A stretch of DNA of 55,404 nt from positions 1 to 55,404 of the forward strand of contig JAQUAX010000019.1 in NCBI GenBank assembly GCA_028687035.1, read 5' to 3'. This DNA is from Dechloromonas sp. Its GTDB lineage: Bacteria; Pseudomonadota; Gammaproteobacteria; Burkholderiales; Rhodocyclaceae. A model generated the notes under the pieces. That model was not told the origin of the DNA. It did not search any database and worked only from the letters and a program-made list of their open reading frames with translations. The position numbers and the translations under genes are program-made. This document shows positions 38,882-46,656 of the stretch, piece by piece; position 1 is the stretch's first letter, and the number at the start of each line of letters is the position of its first letter.

Positions 38882-39449
38882 CGGGCGCCTCCAGTGCGAC
38901 GACGCGGTCGCAGGCCGCCGCCAGGAAGGGCGCGTCGTGGCTGACGACGACGATGCCGGTGCCGCCGCGCGCCCGCTCGTGCAGGTGCTGGGTCAGGTGG
39001 CGGACGCCGGCGACGTCGAGGTTGTTGGTCGGCTCGTCGAGCAGCACCAGGTCGGCCGGCGCGCCGAGAACCGCCCACAGCGCCAGGTAGTGGCGCTGAC
39101 CGCCGGACAGCCGGTCGAGCCGGACATCGAGCCGTCCGGCCAGCCAGGGCGGCAGCCCGGCCGGATCGGCGCCGGCCAGCGCGAGCAGTTCGCGGCCGTC
39201 GAGCGGCAGGCCGACCAGCGGCGGGATGTCCTGGGTCTGCAGCGCCAGGCGCAGGCCGGGCCGGCGCTCGATCCGCCCGGAGAAGACCCGGGCCCGGCCG
39301 GCGACGGCACCGAGCAGCGTGCTCTTGCCGACCCCGTTCGGGCCGCTCAGACCGACCACCTCGCCCGGCGCAACGACCAGGTCGAGCGGCGCGGTCGCCG
39401 GCGACTGCCAGCCGGCGACCAGCTTTTCCAGGCGGATCAGCGCGTTCAC
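38871..39449 (-). CDS. znuC: Metal ABC transporter ATP-binding protein
   Basis: 192-residue ABC ATPase. Walker A GPNGVGKST is near 36-44, signature LSGGQRHYLA near 113-122, Walker B LVLLDEPTNNLD near 133-144, and the H-loop VVSHDAPFL near 168. Shorter than typical ZnuC (about 250), lacking the C-terminal extension. It overlaps the binding-protein gene by four bases at its start and the permease gene by 11 at its end. Energises uptake by the permease. Confidence 0.88.
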   Translation of the reverse strand: MNALIRLEKLVAGWQSPATAPLDLVVAPGEVVGLSGPNGVGKSTLLGAVAGRARVFSGRIERRPGLRLALQTQDIPPLVGLPLDGRELLALAGADPAGLPPWLAGRLDVRLDRLSGGQRHYLALWAVLGAPADLVLLDEPTNNLDVAGVRHLTQHLHERARGGTGIVVVSHDAPFLAAACDRVVALEAPDVE

Positions 39450-40339
39450 CGCGCGGCCTTCAGCAGGCGCTGCACGGTGTCGTCGAACAGCCCGGACAGG
39501 TCCTTCGCCTCCGGCGTGCCGCCGACGGTATAGGGCAGCAGCACGGCCGGCATGCCGGTCTTGCCGGCGATCCAGCGGCTCGGCCCGTCCGGCTGGTAGG
39601 CGGTGCGCAGCACCATCCGGGCCGGCTTCGCCTGCTGCTGCGCGAGCAGCGCGCCGAGGTGGCTGGCCGTCGGCTCGATGCCCGGCTTCGGCTCGAGCGC
39701 GCCGACCTCGACCAGCCCGAGCCAGTGGTTCAGGTAGGCGAAGGACGCGTGGTGCACCAGCACCGGCATCCCCTTCAGCGGCGCCGCCTCCTTTTCCCAG
39801 CGTGCGACCGCCGCCTGCCAGCGGGTGGCGAACGCCGCGTAGCCGGCCCGGTAGGCCGCCGCATTGGCCGCGTCGAGTTCGGCCAGGCGGGCGCTCAGCG
39901 CCTCGCCGACCTTCAGCACGTTGCGCGGATCGAGATGGATGTGCGGATTGCCGGCCGCATGCACGTCGCCGTGTGCGCGGTCGACGACAGCCGGCACGTC
40001 GAGCCGGCGGACCTGCGCCGCGGCCTCGAAGTAGCCGGGCCGTCCGGGCTGGATCGCAGCATTGCCGGAATCACGCAGCACCAGCGGCAGCCAGGCCGTT
40101 TCCAGGTCGGCGCCGGCGGCGACGACCAGATCGGCGCGCCGGGCCTGGGCGAGCAGCGACGGCCGCGCCTCGATTCGGTGCGGGTCCTGGAAGGCGGTCG
40201 TCGCGCTGTAGACACGCAGCTTGTCGCCGCCGATCTCGCGGGCCAGCGCCGCCCATTCCGGCACGGTCGCGAACACGTTGAGGTCGGCGCGGGCCGGCAG
40301 CGCGGCCAGCGCCAGCAGCAGGCAGAACAGGATTCGCAT
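39446..40339 (-). CDS. znuA: Periplasmic metal-binding protein of the zinc ABC importer (cluster A-I)
   Basis: 297 residues with signal peptide (MRILFCLLLALAALPARA). Likely metal ligands: His in TAFQDPHRIEARPS, His in NPHIHLDPRN, His in VLVHHASFAYLNHW, and Glu/Asp in EPKPGIEPTASH, as in ZnuA-type proteins. It lacks the long His-rich loop of many ZnuA, so affinity or metal preference may differ. It is followed by the ATPase (ATGA-type overlap) and preceded by a porin-like gene and a Cys/His-rich protein, which together suggest an outer and inner membrane zinc import set. I found no clear Zur palindrome in the nearby gaps. Confidence 0.85.
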   Translation of the reverse strand: MRILFCLLLALAALPARADLNVFATVPEWAALAREIGGDKLRVYSATTAFQDPHRIEARPSLLAQARRADLVVAAGADLETAWLPLVLRDSGNAAIQPGRPGYFEAAAQVRRLDVPAVVDRAHGDVHAAGNPHIHLDPRNVLKVGEALSARLAELDAANAAAYRAGYAAFATRWQAAVARWEKEAAPLKGMPVLVHHASFAYLNHWLGLVEVGALEPKPGIEPTASHLGALLAQQQAKPARMVLRTAYQPDGPSRWIAGKTGMPAVLLPYTVGGTPEAKDLSGLFDDTVQRLLKAAR

Positions 40340-40350
40340 CGTCGTCTCCC

Positions 40351-41712
40351 TCAGAACTTGTGGGCGCCGTGGGCGCCCAGGCTCATCACGTACTGCAGCG
40401 TGATCTGGTGGTCGGTGATGCCGAGCATCGACTTGTCCTGCGCGTACTGCAGCCGGACGCGCGAGAACTCGCTCCAGCTGTAATCGAGCATCGCCGACGC
40501 CTTCTTCGGCCGGTAGTCCTCGACCAGCACCGTCGCGGCATGGCTGCCGAAATCGCGGGTGCCGCTGTCGAGCTGCTCGTAGCGCAGGCCGGCGCGCCAG
40601 TTCGGCGTGAACTGGTAGACGCCCTGGGCGTACCAGCCGGACTGGCGGGTCCGATAGGCGTCCGGATTGTCATCGACGGCGAGCGTGCCCCTTTCCTGGC
40701 GCTGGAAGTACTCGGTCTGGAACTTGAAGTTGCGGTACTTCGGATTACCGTCCGGCGCCCATTTCCAGACGAAATCGGCGATCCAGGTGCGCGAGCTGCC
40801 GGAAAACGCGCCTTCGACCTCGTCGCCCGCGACGCCCTCGAAATGCGCCGCGCGATTCCTGGCCTCGGTCGTCAGCCAGGACAGCCCGGCCCGCCAGTTG
40901 TGGGCGACGCCGACGTCGCCGCCGACATGCGCGAACAGCGCGGCGGCGCCGCGGCCGTTGCCGTTGCGGTCGGTGCCCGGGAAGGCGGCACCGCGCCCGG
41001 CCTCGGCGCCGAGTTCGACGAACAGCTCGGTCGGCGCCAGCCACTTCGCCTGCACGCCGTCCTGCGCGTAGCTGCCGTGCGTGCCGAACAGCGCCTGGTA
41101 CATCAGCGGCGCGTCGGAAAAGTCCCACATGTGCGGGTGCTGCTCGTTGAGGTAGCCGATGCCGGAGCGGAAACGCCCGCCCTTCAGGCCGATGCCCTGG
41201 CCGAGGCCTAGCGACTGAAACCAGGCTTCCTCGACTTCGACGGCACCGTCGATCAGCGCCAGGATGGCCTGGCCGCGCCAGTACGGATCGATGTTGGCGG
41301 CCAGCACCAGCTCGGTATGGTTGACCGAGAAGCCGCGCTTGCTGCCGTCCTCGATTTCGCCGGCACCGTGATCGTGGCCGCCAGCCGGCACGAAGCCGGT
41401 GATGCCGCGCTCGTCGAGCTGCTTCATGTTCCGGTACTGGCCCTGCAGGATCAGCGACACCTCCGGGTTGAAGCCGCTGGCCGCCGACGTGGCCGCCGGC
41501 GCCGGCTCGATCGCGGGCATGGGCTGGGCAGCGGGCGGGGCGGTCTTCGCCTCGGCCTGGGCGAGTTTCTGTTCGAGCGCGGCGATGCGCTGCTCGTAGG
41601 TCTTCTTCATTTCGTCGATCTGGGCGCGGATCGCCGCGAGATCGCCGTCTTCGGCCTGCACGACGCCGGATGCGGCGAGCAGCAGGGCCAGGGCTGTCAG
41701 TTTCTTCGACAT
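40351..41712 (-). CDS. Zinc-operon outer-membrane porin-like protein
   Basis: 453 residues from the ATG at 41712, preceded by CAGGAGC. Signal peptide MSKKLTALALLLAASGVVQA, then a coiled coil (about 21-65, AAIRAQIDEMKKTYEQRIAA) and Ala/Pro linker, then a beta-barrel-like region ending in an aromatic-terminated strand (ITLQYVMSLGAHGAHKF). A His/Asp-rich loop (GGHDHGAGEIEDG near 135) and the terminal GAHGAHKF could bind metal. Similar proteins, usually called hypothetical or zinc-regulated TonB-independent outer membrane proteins, sit in zinc uptake operons. It starts 73 bases after the DUF2946-like stop, within a folded intercistronic region, and is 11 bases upstream of the binding protein gene. 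Confidence 0.72.
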   Translation of the reverse strand: MSKKLTALALLLAASGVVQAEDGDLAAIRAQIDEMKKTYEQRIAALEQKLAQAEAKTAPPAAQPMPAIEPAPAATSAASGFNPEVSLILQGQYRNMKQLDERGITGFVPAGGHDHGAGEIEDGSKRGFSVNHTELVLAANIDPYWRGQAILALIDGAVEVEEAWFQSLGLGQGIGLKGGRFRSGIGYLNEQHPHMWDFSDAPLMYQALFGTHGSYAQDGVQAKWLAPTELFVELGAEAGRGAAFPGTDRNGNGRGAAALFAHVGGDVGVAHNWRAGLSWLTTEARNRAAHFEGVAGDEVEGAFSGSSRTWIADFVWKWAPDGNPKYRNFKFQTEYFQRQERGTLAVDDNPDAYRTRQSGWYAQGVYQFTPNWRAGLRYEQLDSGTRDFGSHAATVLVEDYRPKKASAMLDYSWSEFSRVRLQYAQDKSMLGITDHQITLQYVMSLGAHGAHKF

Positions 41713-41719
41713 GGGATGC

Positions 41720-41791
41720 TCCTGAAAACGCGAGATGGCCGACCGCGGCGGCAGGCCGCGGTCGACGACGGAAAAGCGGGCGTTTTCAGGA
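41720..41791 (-). promoter_or_regulatory. Long inverted repeat joining the DUF2946-like stop to the porin ribosome-binding site
   Basis: A perfect 12-bp inverted repeat (arms 41720-41731 and 41780-41791) encloses an inner hairpin GACCGCGG/CCGCGGTC (41741-41748, 41756-41763). On the minus-strand message the 5' arm covers the upstream stop codon (41788-41786) and the 3' arm runs into the porin Shine-Dalgarno (CAGGAGC). Seen: the repeats. Inferred: ribosomes finishing the upstream gene would melt the stem and free the porin RBS. Confidence 0.6.
41756..41775. repeat. Intergenic palindrome family, degenerate copy 3
   Basis: CCGCGGTCGACGACGGAAAA at 41756-41775 is nearly the same as the palindromic core plus A run at 34039-34058. 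The left half is exact and the right half has two changes. It forms part of the inner hairpin between the DUF2946-like and porin genes. Confidence 0.5.
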
Positions 41792-42067
41792 AAGCGGCGG
41801 GGCGCGCTGTGTGGCGGGCGGCGGCGGCAGCGCCGAGCGGCCGGTAGGACGCTCGGCATCGGGCACCAGGCGGGCGGCGATCACCGGCGGCAGCGCCGCG
41901 ATCGACGGCAGCGCCGAACCGAGATCGTGCGCCGTCAGGCACAGCTGGCAGGCGTGCGCCGGCAGCGTATCGTCGTTGCCCGCCGCGTGCTCGACCGCGT
42001 GCGCCCCCGCCGCCAGCTGGGCGAACAGGAGAACGGCAACGAGAAGGAGCTGGCGCAGCGGATGCAC
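41786..42067 (-). CDS. DUF2946-like small exported Cys/His protein
   Basis: 93 residues with an N-terminal signal-like helix (LLLVAVLLFAQLAAGAHA) and a Cys/His motif HACQLCLTAHDLGSALPS near 38-55, the pattern of DUF2946 family proteins often found with copper or zinc genes. The Pro/Ala-rich tail has no predicted fold. It begins 6 bases after the rlmI stop and precedes the porin-like and Znu genes, suggesting an accessory metal-binding or chaperone protein of the importer. Family assignment is tentative. Confidence 0.6.
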   Translation of the reverse strand: MHPLRQLLLVAVLLFAQLAAGAHAVEHAAGNDDTLPAHACQLCLTAHDLGSALPSIAALPPVIAARLVPDAERPTGRSALPPPPATQRAPPLS

Positions 42068-42073
42068 GATGGT

Positions 42074-43264
42074 TTAATCGACCTGGACGAGCAGGCCTTT
42101 GAGGTATTCGCCTTCCGGGAAGTTCAACGCGACCGGGTGATCGGCGTCGCCGGCCAGCCGGCGGACGATGCGGGCGTCGCGCCCGGCGTCCTGCGCGGCA
42201 CTGGCGACGATCTTCTGGAACAGTTCCAGCCCGACCCCGCCCGAGCACGAATAGGTCATCAGCAGGCCGCCCGGCCGCAGCAAGCGGAAGCCGAGCAGGT
42301 TGATGTCCTTGTAGGCGCGCGCCGCGCGCTCGGCATGCGCCGCCGACGGCGCGAACTTGGGCGGATCGAGGACGATCAGGTCGAAAGTCCGGCCGGCCTT
42401 GCGGAAATCGCGCAGCGCCTGGAAGACGTCGGCCTCCAGCCATTCGGCGCGTTCGGCCGGCAGCTGCGGATTCAGCGCCAGGTTGGCGCGGGCCTGGGCC
42501 AGCGCCGGCCCCGACGAATCGATCGACAGCACGCTGGCGGCATCGCCGGCCAGCGCCTGCAGCGAGAAGCCGCCGGTGTAACAGAAGCAGTTCAGCACGT
42601 CCTTGCCGGCGGCGACGCTGCGCAGCCAGGCGCGGTTCTCGCGCTGGTCGAGGTAGAAACCGGTTTTGTGCCCGCCGACGACGTCGACCGCGAGGCGAAC
42701 GCCGTTCTCGGCGATCGACAGCCCGCCGGCCGGCGGCTCGCCGTGCAGCCAGCCGGTCGCCGGCTCCAGCCCCTCGAGGCCGCGCACGTCGGAATCGGAA
42801 CGCTCGTAGATGCGGGCGCAGCCGGTCGCCTTGACCAGGCCGGCGACGATCGCCTTGCGCCACTTGTCGGCACCGGCCGAGGTCAGCTGGACGACGACGG
42901 TGTCGCCGTACTGGTCGGCGATGACGCCGGGCAGGCCGTCGGATTCGGCGTGGATCAGACGCAGGCCGTCCTGGCCGCGCAGTTCGGGCAAAGCCTGGCG
43001 GCGGGCGACGGCGGCGGCGATGCGGCGCTTGAAGAAGGCGTCGTCGACCGCTTCGTCGGCGTCGAAGGTCCAGAAGCGGGCGCGGATCTGCGACGCCGGG
43101 CTGTACGCGGCGCGGCCGAGCGGGCGCAGGTTGTCGGCCAGCACCTCGACGGTGTCGCCCGGACGGGCCCGGCCTTCGAGCCGGCCGACCGAACCGGCGA
43201 ACAGCCAGGGGTGGCGCTTCATCGCCGAGCGTTCCTTGCCCGGCATCAGGATCAATTGGGCCAT
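42074..43264 (-). CDS. rlmI: 23S rRNA (cytosine) methyltransferase, RlmI type
   Basis: 396-residue SAM-dependent m5C methyltransferase similar to RlmI, which modifies C1962 of 23S rRNA. N-terminal PUA domain (about 1-75, KRHPWLFAGSVGRLEGRARPGDTVEV), then RLIHAESDGLPGVIADQYGD, the SAM site NCFCYTGGFSLQALAG, and VLDPPKFAPS with the SCSGGV segment near the catalytic cysteines. Product/site assignment follows the family. Only 6 bases separate it from the zinc-linked gene downstream, so zinc genes could be co-transcribed with it. Upstream is the small basic gene with a terminator between. Confidence 0.9.
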   Translation of the reverse strand: MAQLILMPGKERSAMKRHPWLFAGSVGRLEGRARPGDTVEVLADNLRPLGRAAYSPASQIRARFWTFDADEAVDDAFFKRRIAAAVARRQALPELRGQDGLRLIHAESDGLPGVIADQYGDTVVVQLTSAGADKWRKAIVAGLVKATGCARIYERSDSDVRGLEGLEPATGWLHGEPPAGGLSIAENGVRLAVDVVGGHKTGFYLDQRENRAWLRSVAAGKDVLNCFCYTGGFSLQALAGDAASVLSIDSSGPALAQARANLALNPQLPAERAEWLEADVFQALRDFRKAGRTFDLIVLDPPKFAPSAAHAERAARAYKDINLLGFRLLRPGGLLMTYSCSGGVGLELFQKIVASAAQDAGRDARIVRRLAGDADHPVALNFPEGEYLKGLLVQVD

Positions 43265-43290
43265 GCTTTTCCCGATCTCAAATGCAACAA

Positions 43291-43318
43291 GCCCCGGTTA
43301 CCTCGCGGCAACCGGGGC
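43291..43318 (-). terminator. Terminator of the 50-residue gene
   Basis: A 9-bp stem GCCCCGGTT/AACCGGGGC (43291-43299, 43310-43318) with a 10-base loop, 21 bases after the small-gene stop on the minus strand, followed by a U-containing stretch (CUUGUUGCAUUU). It lies just before the rlmI start. Confidence 0.65.
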
Positions 43319-43338
43319 ATGCAGAAACATGTCGCGGC

Positions 43339-43491
43339 TTAGGCGCCCAGCGTCTTGCGGTTGCGCTGGTGGCACTCGACGGCGTACAGGGTCTTGAACG
43401 CGGTCTTGCCGTCGCCCTTGAACAGGCGCTTGACGGTCTTGGAAACGCAGCGGCGTTCGAGGATATTGCGGCGGGTGCGGTTGATGGCCAT
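43339..43491 (-). CDS. Unrecognised 50-residue highly basic protein
   Basis: Fifty residues starting MAINRTRRNILERRC and ending CHQRNRKTLGA, with 8 Arg and 6 Lys against 3 acidic residues, and two cysteines (15 and 40). I do not recognise the family. Support for a real gene: a Shine-Dalgarno AAGGAG seven bases before the ATG, a near-consensus promoter upstream (TTGACG, 17 bases, CATAAT), a terminator hairpin downstream, and a reading frame of GC-rich codons with no rival. Size and charge suggest an RNA- or ribosome-associated protein. It lies between xerC and rlmI, next to an rRNA methyltransferase. No membrane segment or signal is seen. Confidence 0.75.
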   Translation of the reverse strand: MAINRTRRNILERRCVSKTVKRLFKGDGKTAFKTLYAVECHQRNRKTLGA

Positions 43492-43532
43492 GAAGGACTC
43501 CTTGGATTCCGGCGGAAATTCGAAAGACGCCG

Positions 43533-43561
43533 ATTATGGCGCCTGCCGCGACGAACGTCAA
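43533..43561 (-). promoter_or_regulatory. Sigma70 promoter of the 50-residue gene
   Basis: On the minus strand -35 TTGACG (43561-43556), spacer of exactly 17, -10 CATAAT (43538-43533). The -35 lies inside a perfect 12-bp palindrome CGTCAATTGACG (43556-43567), a possible repressor site. The predicted transcript starts near 43526. Confidence 0.72.
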
Positions 43562-43639
43562 TTGACGCTTGATTTTCAACGCTTTGCCCGCGGACGGGCG
43601 GCGGCGTCGATGTTCGCGGGATGCCGCCGGCACGAGGTT

Positions 43640-43660
43640 GCACCGGAGCTTCACCGGTGC
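43640..43660 (-). terminator. Hairpin downstream of xerC
   Basis: Stem GCACCGG/CCGGTGC (7 bp, loop 7) about 40 bases after the xerC stop on the minus strand; no U run, so a weak candidate end for the dapF-DUF484-xerC unit. Confidence 0.4.
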
Positions 43661-43700
43661 GCAGCGCAGTTCAAGCGCGGCGGACGGCGTCCCCGATCGC

Positions 43701-44597
43701 TCATTTCTGCTTGGCGCGCGGGTGTGCGGCGTCGTAAACCCGCGCCAGATGCTGGAAATCGAGATGCGTATAGACCTGGGTCGAGGCGATGCTGGCGTGA
43801 CCGAGCATTTCCTGCACCGCGCGCAGGTCGCCGGACGACTGCAGCACGTGCGATGCGAAGGAATGGCGCAGCATGTGCGGATGGACGTGCTGCGCCAGAC
43901 CGGTCCGTCCGGCGCGCTGCGCCAGCTGCAGTTCGACGACGCGCGGGCTGATCCGCCGGCCGCGCCGGCCGACGAACAGCGCCGGCTCGTCGGGCGCCGC
44001 CAGCTCGCCGCGCACCGCGGCCCACGCGGCAAGCGCCGCGCGCGCCTGGCGGCCGACCGGAACCAGCCGCGGCTTGGCGCGCTTGCCGAGCACCCGGACC
44101 TCGCCGTCGGCGAAGATGCCGTCCAGCGCATCGACGTCGAGCCCGACCAGTTCCGCGAGGCGCAGGCCGGACGAATAGAAGAGTTCAAAAATCGCGGTAT
44201 CGCGGGCGTCGACCGCGGGATCGCCGTCGGCGACCGGTTCGAGCAGGCGCGCCGCTTCATCGACCGACAGCGCCTTGGGCAGGCGCTTCGGCGATTTCGG
44301 CGCGCGCAGCCCGGTGCAGGGATTGGCGCGGATTTCGCCACGCTCGCCGAGCCACGCGAAAAAGCCGCGCCAGGCCGACAGCAGCCGGGCCAGCGAACGG
44401 CCGGACAGGCCGCCGCCGTGCAGTTCGGCGACGCTGCGGCGGACCCGCAGCGCGTCGATCCGGTCGAGCGGCAGGTCGCCGGCAGCGGCGAGCAGCTTGC
44501 CGAGGTCGCGCCGGTAGTTGGAGATCGTGTGCGCCGACAGCCGACGCTGGTCGGAAAGTCCGGCCAGATACGCGTCGACCGCGGCGGCGGGCGTCAC
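43701..44597 (-). CDS. xerC: Tyrosine recombinase XerC
   Basis: Site-specific recombinase that with XerD resolves chromosome dimers at dif. 298 residues from the GTG at 44597, which overlaps the DUF484 stop as GTGA; the longer upstream frame is a shadow. Core-binding N-terminal domain (about 1-85), then catalytic domain with all key residues: R146 (SSGLRLAEL), K172, H241 and R244 (HMLRHSFASH), H267 (LGHASI) and nucleophile Y276 (STQVYTHLD). The dapF-DUF484-xerC order is the usual housekeeping arrangement, so this is not a mobile-element integrase. Confidence 0.97.
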   Translation of the reverse strand: MTPAAAVDAYLAGLSDQRRLSAHTISNYRRDLGKLLAAAGDLPLDRIDALRVRRSVAELHGGGLSGRSLARLLSAWRGFFAWLGERGEIRANPCTGLRAPKSPKRLPKALSVDEAARLLEPVADGDPAVDARDTAIFELFYSSGLRLAELVGLDVDALDGIFADGEVRVLGKRAKPRLVPVGRQARAALAAWAAVRGELAAPDEPALFVGRRGRRISPRVVELQLAQRAGRTGLAQHVHPHMLRHSFASHVLQSSGDLRAVQEMLGHASIASTQVYTHLDFQHLARVYDAAHPRAKQK

Positions 44598-45265
44598 AGC
44601 ACGCTCTTGGTGACCCGGGCGAGGGCGGCGGAGACCATTTCGCCGAGGCGTTCGAGGTAAAGCGTGCCCATGTCGGCGTAGAAGCGCTGCGCTTCCTCGC
44701 TGCCCAGCGCGATCAGGCCGACCGTGCCGCCGCCGTTGCGCAGCGCGATCAGCGCCTGCGAGCGGATGTGCGGCGCCGCTTCTCCGAACCACGACGCAGT
44801 GCCGAAACCGGCGGTCGAGCCGCAGTACGGGCGGGCCAGCGTCTCTGCGAAAACCTGCAGTTCCTCGCTGACCGCGGCGAATTCCGGCAGGTCCTCGATA
44901 CCGTCCGGCTTGTGCCACAGGCGCAGCGCGACGTGCGGGACCGAGAAGTCGTCGCGCAGGTGGAAGTTCAGCAGGTGGATCACCGCCTGGAAGGTCTCGG
45001 CGGCGATCAGGCCGACCGCCAGGCGATGCACCTTCTCGCTGATCTGGTCGTTCTCCTCGCCGAAGGCGATCAGTTCGGCCAGCTTGGTCTCGGTCTGGCG
45101 ATTCTTCTCGCGCAGCGTCAGCATCTGGCGCTCGGCCAGCGAAACGGCGCGGCCGCCGTGCGGATGCGGCACGAAAATCTGCGCCATCAGGTCGGCGTAC
45201 TGCTCGAAGAAGCCGGGATTGTCCTTCAGGTATTCGGCGACGTCGTCGGGAAACAGCGCGCTCAT
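44594..45265 (-). CDS. DUF484 family protein (GAF-like)
   Basis: 223 residues. Start ATG at 45265 overlaps the dapF stop (ATGA). The DUF484 pattern is clear: N-terminal [47 protein letters not shown], then a coiled coil and a GAF-like domain with [43 protein letters not shown]. Function unknown; always linked to dapF and xerC. Operon with both through four-base overlaps. Confidence 0.93.
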   Translation of the reverse strand: MSALFPDDVAEYLKDNPGFFEQYADLMAQIFVPHPHGGRAVSLAERQMLTLREKNRQTETKLAELIAFGEENDQISEKVHRLAVGLIAAETFQAVIHLLNFHLRDDFSVPHVALRLWHKPDGIEDLPEFAAVSEELQVFAETLARPYCGSTAGFGTASWFGEAAPHIRSQALIALRNGGGTVGLIALGSEEAQRFYADMGTLYLERLGEMVSAALARVTKSVL

Positions 45266-46092
45266 AGTTCGATTTCTCCGGTGAAAACGGTGACGGCCGG
45301 GCCGGTCATCAGGACCGGGCGGCCCTCGCCGCCCCAGGCGATGGTCAGTTCGCCGCCGCGCGTATGCACGCGCACCGGCGATTCGAGCTCGCCGCGCCGG
45401 ATGCCGGCGACGGCCGCGGCGCAGGCGCCGGTCCCGCAGGCCAGCGTCTCGCCGGCGCCGCGCTCGTAGACGCGCAGCCTGATCGTGTGGCGGTCGACGA
45501 TCTGCATGAAACCCGCATTGACGCGTTGCGGGAAACGTTCGTGCTTCTCGATCAGCGGACCGTGCGCGCCGACCGGCGCCGTCTCGACGTCGGCGACGAC
45601 CTGCACGGCGTGCGGATTGCCCATCGACACGACGCTGATCTCCAGCGTCTCGTCGGCCACGTCGAGGCTGTGGATGACCACGTCGTCGTCGTGCAGGAAG
45701 GGAATCTCGGCCGGCAGAAAGCGCGGCTCGCCCATGTCGACCGTGACGTTGCCGTCGCCCTCCAGGCGCGGCGCGATGATGCCCTTTTGCGTCTCGACGC
45801 GGATCTCGCGCCGGTCGGTCAGGCCCTGGTCGTGCACGAAACGGGCGAAACAGCGGGCGCCGTTGCCGCACTGCTCGACCTCGCAGCCGTCGGCGTTGAA
45901 GATCCGGTAACGGAAGTCGGCCTCCGGCCGGGTCGGCTTCTCGACCAGCAGGATCTGGTCGCAGCCGACGCCGAAATGGCGGTCGCCCAGGTAGCGCAAC
46001 TGCTCCGGGGTCAGTGAAACGGACTGGCGCACGCCGTCGAGCACGACGAAGTCGTTACCCAGGCCGTGCATCTTGGTGAATTTGAGCTTCAC
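45262..46092 (-). CDS. dapF: Diaminopimelate epimerase
   Basis: Converts LL-DAP to meso-DAP for peptidoglycan and lysine. 276 residues, two pseudo-symmetric halves each with a catalytic cysteine: NGARCFARF region (EQCGNGARC) and [33 protein letters not shown] is the canonical N-terminus. It opens the dapF-DUF484-xerC operon; the partner enzyme lysA is at 32.3 kb. Confidence 0.98.
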   Translation of the reverse strand: MKLKFTKMHGLGNDFVVLDGVRQSVSLTPEQLRYLGDRHFGVGCDQILLVEKPTRPEADFRYRIFNADGCEVEQCGNGARCFARFVHDQGLTDRREIRVETQKGIIAPRLEGDGNVTVDMGEPRFLPAEIPFLHDDDVVIHSLDVADETLEISVVSMGNPHAVQVVADVETAPVGAHGPLIEKHERFPQRVNAGFMQIVDRHTIRLRVYERGAGETLACGTGACAAAVAGIRRGELESPVRVHTRGGELTIAWGGEGRPVLMTGPAVTVFTGEIEL

Positions 46093-46152
46093 GGGCTGCT
46101 CCGCAGGAAAATTGGAAAAAGAATAGCAGGGACAGCAACTTGTCTCAAATTG

Positions 46153-46656
46153 CTAAAGCTTTTTCTCCATCACGAAGTCGTCCATCACGTAGCCCTGGCC
46201 GATGTCGTCGACGGTCGCCTCGCGGACCGTGAAGCCGTACTTCATGTAGGAATTGATCGCCTTCACGTTGCGCTTATTGACCTGCAGGATCACGCAGGGA
46301 TAGCCCTCGCGCTTCGCCCGCTCGGCGACGTGGGCGATCAGCTGGCCGCCGACGCCGCGTCGCTGGACGTCCGGGTGGATGTACAGCTTGTCGAGCTTGA
46401 ACTCGCCCTGGTGGATCTCGCTGAACGCGAAACCGATCCGGCGGCCATCGAGGAAGGCCTGGTCCAGCCACTTATGCAGGTCCTCGAGATCGTCGTACAG
46501 GCGCTCGTGGCCGTAGCGCTGCTCGAGCATGAAGTCGATCTGCTCCTGCGTGATGATGCCGGGATAGGTGGCCTGCCAGATTTCGCGGGCCAGCGCCGAG
46601 ATGGCCGGCACGTCGGGTGGCGTGACGGGGCGGATTTCGATGTTCAGGCTGTTCAT
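46153..46656 (-). CDS. GNAT-family N-acetyltransferase
   Basis: 167 residues of GNAT fold: N-terminal EIRPVTPPDVPAISALAREIW, the acetyl-CoA loop VQRRGVGGQLIAHVAERAKREG (about 95-117), and the LQVNKRNVKAINSYMKYGFTVRE strand typical of acetyltransferases acting on amines or proteins. Substrate unknown. It overlaps the lipid A acyltransferase gene upstream by four bases, so the two are probably co-translated. It lies 60 bases from dapF. Confidence 0.9.
   Translation of the reverse strand: MNSLNIEIRPVTPPDVPAISALAREIWQATYPGIITQEQIDFMLEQRYGHERLYDDLEDLHKWLDQAFLDGRRIGFAFSEIHQGEFKLDKLYIHPDVQRRGVGGQLIAHVAERAKREGYPCVILQVNKRNVKAINSYMKYGFTVREATVDDIGQGYVMDDFVMEKKL

Noticed and set aside
43701..44597. Tyrosine recombinase as a sign of an integrated island
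   Set aside because: It is XerC by position (dapF-DUF484-xerC) and residues; no attachment repeats, tRNA or phage genes flank it.
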